Below the pieces are notes generated by a model. It worked only from the letters and a program-made list of their open reading frames with translations. It was not told the DNA's origin and searched no databases. The position numbers and the translations under genes are program-made. Positions 29,010-32,359 of a stretch of 32,359 nucleotides of DNA are shown here, piece by piece. The stretch lies in the NCBI GenBank assembly GCA_900155495.1, contig FTLJ01000014.1, positions 1 to 32,359 of the forward strand, given 5' to 3'. Origin of the DNA: Porogramme epimiltina (lineage: Eukaryota > Basidiomycota > Agaricomycetes > Polyporales > Polyporaceae). The number at the start of each line of letters is the position of its first letter. The stretch's first letter is position 1.

Positions 29010-30765
29010 TCTACAATATTAGTAATAGCTTAAAGACTTGAAGTCGTAAGGAAGAATACAGTATGCGTCTAGCGTAACACCCCCAAAAGTCGTTGGGGCA
29101 GGATGGTGGTGGTCAAGCCTTGGAAGGCGAGCGCCACAATCCGCTCCCTCTTTATAGGTACCGCGGACAATGGTTAGCCGAGGTTGGGTCTAGATCGAAT
29201 GACCACCTCAATAGTCTTTAGATCGGATAAATATGTCTCCCCACGTCATCTGGTCTCAACGGACAATCATCAAAACGAAACAATAGAGAATACCCTAAAG
29301 ACCTAATAGCTCTCAGAGAAAACGATGTACACCATAGTATTCCCGGGCTCAATGCATAGAAAAGTTTTCAATTGTAACTAGTTGTTGAACCTTTTGTGTA
29401 CCTATCGCGCCTTGCTCGTGCCCAATGAGGGGGCTCCATTGGTCTCCTGTGTTAGACGCTGGATGGTTGGTATTGATTCGTTCCAAATCGAACGAGCTTT
29501 AGGGCAGGTAGCTCCACGCGCGTCCCTCCAGTATCCGAATTTTTTCCGACTTGACATTTACCAGCTGTGCACAATTCGACAAATGTCGGAAAATGATCTG
29601 TTCTGGTAGTTGGTACTCGTTGACCTTATAGGCACTGGAGTCCCTTCAGTAGATCGCCGCCCACAGTCAGTGATTTGATCGCGGTGCCTCTCAAACTTCA
29701 GTCTTCAGAGCCGAGGGCGACCAAATACCAAGCTAGTGGTGAGCATTTTCGTTATCCTCTGGGCATCGATGCAACTTGCAAGGTAGTGACCATGCAAAGC
29801 TTTCTAGAGCCCTAGTTAGTCTCATCATCGTCAATGAGCGCCACATTTAGGAGTCGGCGGTCTGAGAACAAGGGCACGTCCTTGGGCGTGTCATCCCTCT
29901 CACATCTCTGCGCGTGCAGGTATGCCTTTCTCATCATCCGGCTCAGTCCCTACCGGCCTTTACCCATTCACTCTCGGTCGTTTTTGTGTCACCATAGCAC
30001 ATGATGCAGTATCCATAATTCCGCGGAGCCGTTTTGTCATATTCCCCCAAGCACTGCCTATTATCTCCGCTCTCGACACATGCCACCGTCTCCGCGCGTG
30101 GATAGATATGATGACCAAGGCCGGTCATGCCTCTACCTTACACGTCAAAGCGTTCATCGCCGCCTTTCGTTCCTGCTTCTTAACTTCTTCAAGCGCTTTC
30201 CGTAACGAAATCATCTCGCTTCACTTATGGCTCTGCGACTTCTAATCATACCGCGGTGGTCTCCCCTCGTGTCTAACTCTCGCCTGCAACCCGAGCCCTG
30301 CATGGAAATAAGGTATCGTTTTTCCTATGTCTGTTCCACAACCACTGATGCTTCCAAGCAGAGTCTCGCTCACGTCCGTCCGCGCTTGCTGCCGGCGTCG
30401 CTGTACCCACACAAGCACACTAAGTGATCAGGCCTCCTATCAGAAGGTCGCCACGGGCGCCGACGTTTAAGCGCAGTACTGATACCTGAAACGACTCCAG
30501 CCATTACGTTCGCCGCGCGAGGTAGGGGACCTACCCAATCATAGAAACGGCCACCCACCCCGGATCTTCTCGCCGAGCGTGAGCCCGGGAGATATTTGGT
30601 CAAGGGTATCACACGGGTCCGGCGGAGGGCTTGCTTCTTGAAGCGTCTTGCACTAAATCCGACCGAGATAAAGGCCCCTTGGCCAAACCTGACTGTTTCA
30701 CGAGGCAAGCCCCTTTCTCTGCTCAGGATCCCTTTCGCCGTGGCTCACCTTAACTACCCTCAACC
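29010..30765. other. Intergenic with ambiguous coding-like segments
   Basis: At 29835-30250 several frames on both strands look coding at once: plus MSATFRSRRSENKGTSLGVS with a GTATGC donor, and minus MISLRKALEEVKKQERKAAM with a GTAAGG donor followed by RQCLGEYDKTAPRNYGYC. They cannot all be real and I cannot choose, so no gene is called. 29010-29830 and 30250-30765 show nothing recognisable apart from the presumed promoter of the second MFS gene. Confidence 0.35.
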
Positions 30766-32359
30766 ATGGACAACTCATATATGCACACGACAGATGTTGA
30801 GAAGCCGTCATACTCAGTCACGGAAGATGCTTCCAGTGCAACGTCAAGGTCGTATATTGTGGATCGGGAGGCTGAGCGGAGGTGCGCACCATGCGACCAT
30901 CGGGAACTTCTCTAATGTATTGAATACTGTGGATTCGCAGACTCGTCAAGCAGATCGACATGCGGATCCTCCCCGCGGCGATGATCATCCATATGCTGTG
31001 TTTCATCGACAGGTCAAATATTGTGCGTACTCCATATGCCCGCTTCTCCCGTCAAAGTTCTAACCACGTCCAGGGGAACGCAAAAATTCTCAATCGCGAA
31101 GACGGCGACTCTCTCGTGCAGACCTTGAACATTTCGAACCAGCAATACCTCGTTGCCCTCATGATATTCATCGTCGCCTTCACCATCATACAGACCCCCT
31201 CGAACTACATGCTCAAGAAGTACCGCCCCTCGCGCTGGATGGCCCTCATGATGCTCTGCTGGGGCGCGATGACGATGCTCCTCGGCGCGGTGCACAACTT
31301 CAGCTCCCTCGTCGCCGTGCGCTTCTTCCTCGGCGCTTTCGAGTCCGGCCTCTTCCCCGGCCTCGTTTACGTCCTCACCTTCTGGTACCGCCCCGAGGAG
31401 CGCGCCTTACGCATCGCTATCATTGTCGCCAGCTCCTCCCTCGGCGGCGCCTTCGGCGGTGCGATCGCGTTCGCGATCGGCAGGAACCTCAACGGCAGGC
31501 GCGGCCTGGAGGCATGGCGCTGGCTCTTCCTCATCGAGGGCGCTCCGTCGTGCATCGCCGCCCTCTTCTGCGCGCTGTTCTTCCCCGACTACCCAGAGAG
31601 CGTGCGCTGGCTTTCGGACGACGCGCGCGCGCTCGCGAAGAGGCGTCTGGACGGCGTCGCAGCGTCGCATGGCGGGGACAAGATCACGTGGGCGGATGCG
31701 CGCGCAACACTGTGCGATTGGAGGTTGTACGCGCACTACGTCGCGTTCATATCAAGCTCGGTCGCATTCTCGAGCAACTCGCTGTTCGCGCCAACAATCG
31801 TAGGGGGACTGGGGTACACGGGGATCGACGCGCAGCTGTTCACGGTCCCACCCTACGCTGTCGCGTTCTTTGTCACCGTAACAGTTGCATGGGTATCAGA
31901 CCGGTACGAGATGCGCTCGCTCGGGACGTTCTGCTCTTTGCTTGTTGCTGGAGTTAGCTTCGTTGTCGAAGGTGAGTCGCATTCCGAATGGTATATCCAA
32001 GGGTTCTCAAAGTGATGTTTGAAACAGGGGCACTTCCAGCTGACGCGTTTAAAGCGCGCTACGTATTTCTTTGCCTCGCGCTCTCTTTCTCGTTCGCCTG
32101 CAATGCGCCGTCCCTTAGTTGGCTCACCGCAAACCTCCACAGTACTGGAGCCGCTACTTTGGCCATACCATTGAACATTGCCTTCGGTCAGCTGGGACAA
32201 ATCATCGGTGAGGTCTGCTCAGCAATCGGATCAGTCCTCTGCCACTAAATGTATTCCCTTCGTGAATCCCAGGGGTGTATATCTACAAGGACTCTGAAGC
32301 ACCCAGGTTTCCAACTGTAACGGGCAGGTCACGGAGTGACCGCGTTACGGTAACCCAAG
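30766..32359 (+). CDS. MFS permease, Dal5 family, copy 2 (3' end cut or interrupted)
   Basis: Exons: 30766-30881, 30941-31022, 31074-31971, 32028-32207 and 32273 onward. Introns are 59, 51, 56 and 65 nt. Exons 2, 3 and 4 are 82, 898 and 180 nt, identical in length to those of the first MFS gene, and the proteins are closely similar throughout (DRSNI/GNAKILN, NQQYLVALMIF, TFWYRPEERALRIA, VEGAPSC). The N-terminal 40 residues differ (MDNSYMHTTDVEKPSYSVTE), so targeting or regulation may have diverged. Exon 5 begins GVYIYKDSEAPRFPT as expected, but from 32317 the frame reads into a hairpin-forming sequence with no likeness to the paralogue's YTNAGFLLVGA. The stop codon is not in the window. Either an element has inserted into the last exon or the true end lies beyond an unrecognised intron. 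Substrate unknown. Confidence 0.88.
32317..32348. repeat. Hairpin in the last exon of MFS copy 2
   Basis: Two nested perfect stems, GTAACG/CGTTAC and GGTCAC/GTGACC, surround a 3-nt loop (GGA). The sequence then continues GGTAACC at the window end. Its position is exactly where homology to the paralogous MFS protein stops, so it may be the terminal structure of a transposable element. Confidence 0.7.

Overview
The window is nuclear DNA from a filamentous basidiomycete, most likely an Agaricomycete wood-decay fungus. The genes are split by many 44-83 nt GT-AG introns with CTNAN-like branch points. Coding sequence is GC-rich at third positions. An AA9 cellulose monooxygenase, stand-alone WD40 proteins and proteins with low-complexity tails also fit this group. 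The species assignment is inference; no marker gene is present. Exon limits were worked out by hand from splice signals and phase.

Left part (1-9293). A CpG-rich stretch without a convincing gene leads to a TATA box and a five-exon MFS transporter of the Dal5 (allantoate/vitamin permease) family. A coiled-coil nuclear-type protein lies tail to tail with it. That gene is divergent, across about 0.9 kb, from squalene monooxygenase (ERG1), the clearest metabolic gene here.

Middle (9294-23549). An intron-bearing tRNA, probably Thr(AGT), is followed on the minus strand by a 1147-aa low-complexity nuclear-type protein. Next come a four-exon gene for a small single-pass membrane protein (visible only after splicing), an ornithine cyclodeaminase/mu-crystallin-family enzyme, a secreted AA9 lytic polysaccharide monooxygenase, an eight-bladed WD40 protein and a 435-aa Agaricomycete protein of unknown function. 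The last two are tandem on the minus strand, 112 nt apart.

Right part (23550-32359). GC and gene density fall. Three short, lysine/arginine-rich, three-exon genes sit on the minus strand at 24.5-29.0 kb. They share a tiny phase-1 first exon, and the splice sites reveal them although no single long ORF does. A second MFS transporter closes the window. It is a clear paralogue of the first, with identical lengths for exons 2, 3 and 4. Its last exon loses homology at a hairpin at the window edge, which suggests an insertion or an unusual gene end.

The genes do not form an obvious biosynthetic cluster. The pattern is housekeeping metabolism (sterol synthesis, tRNA), secretion and nutrient uptake (AA9, two MFS permeases) and several lineage-specific unknowns.
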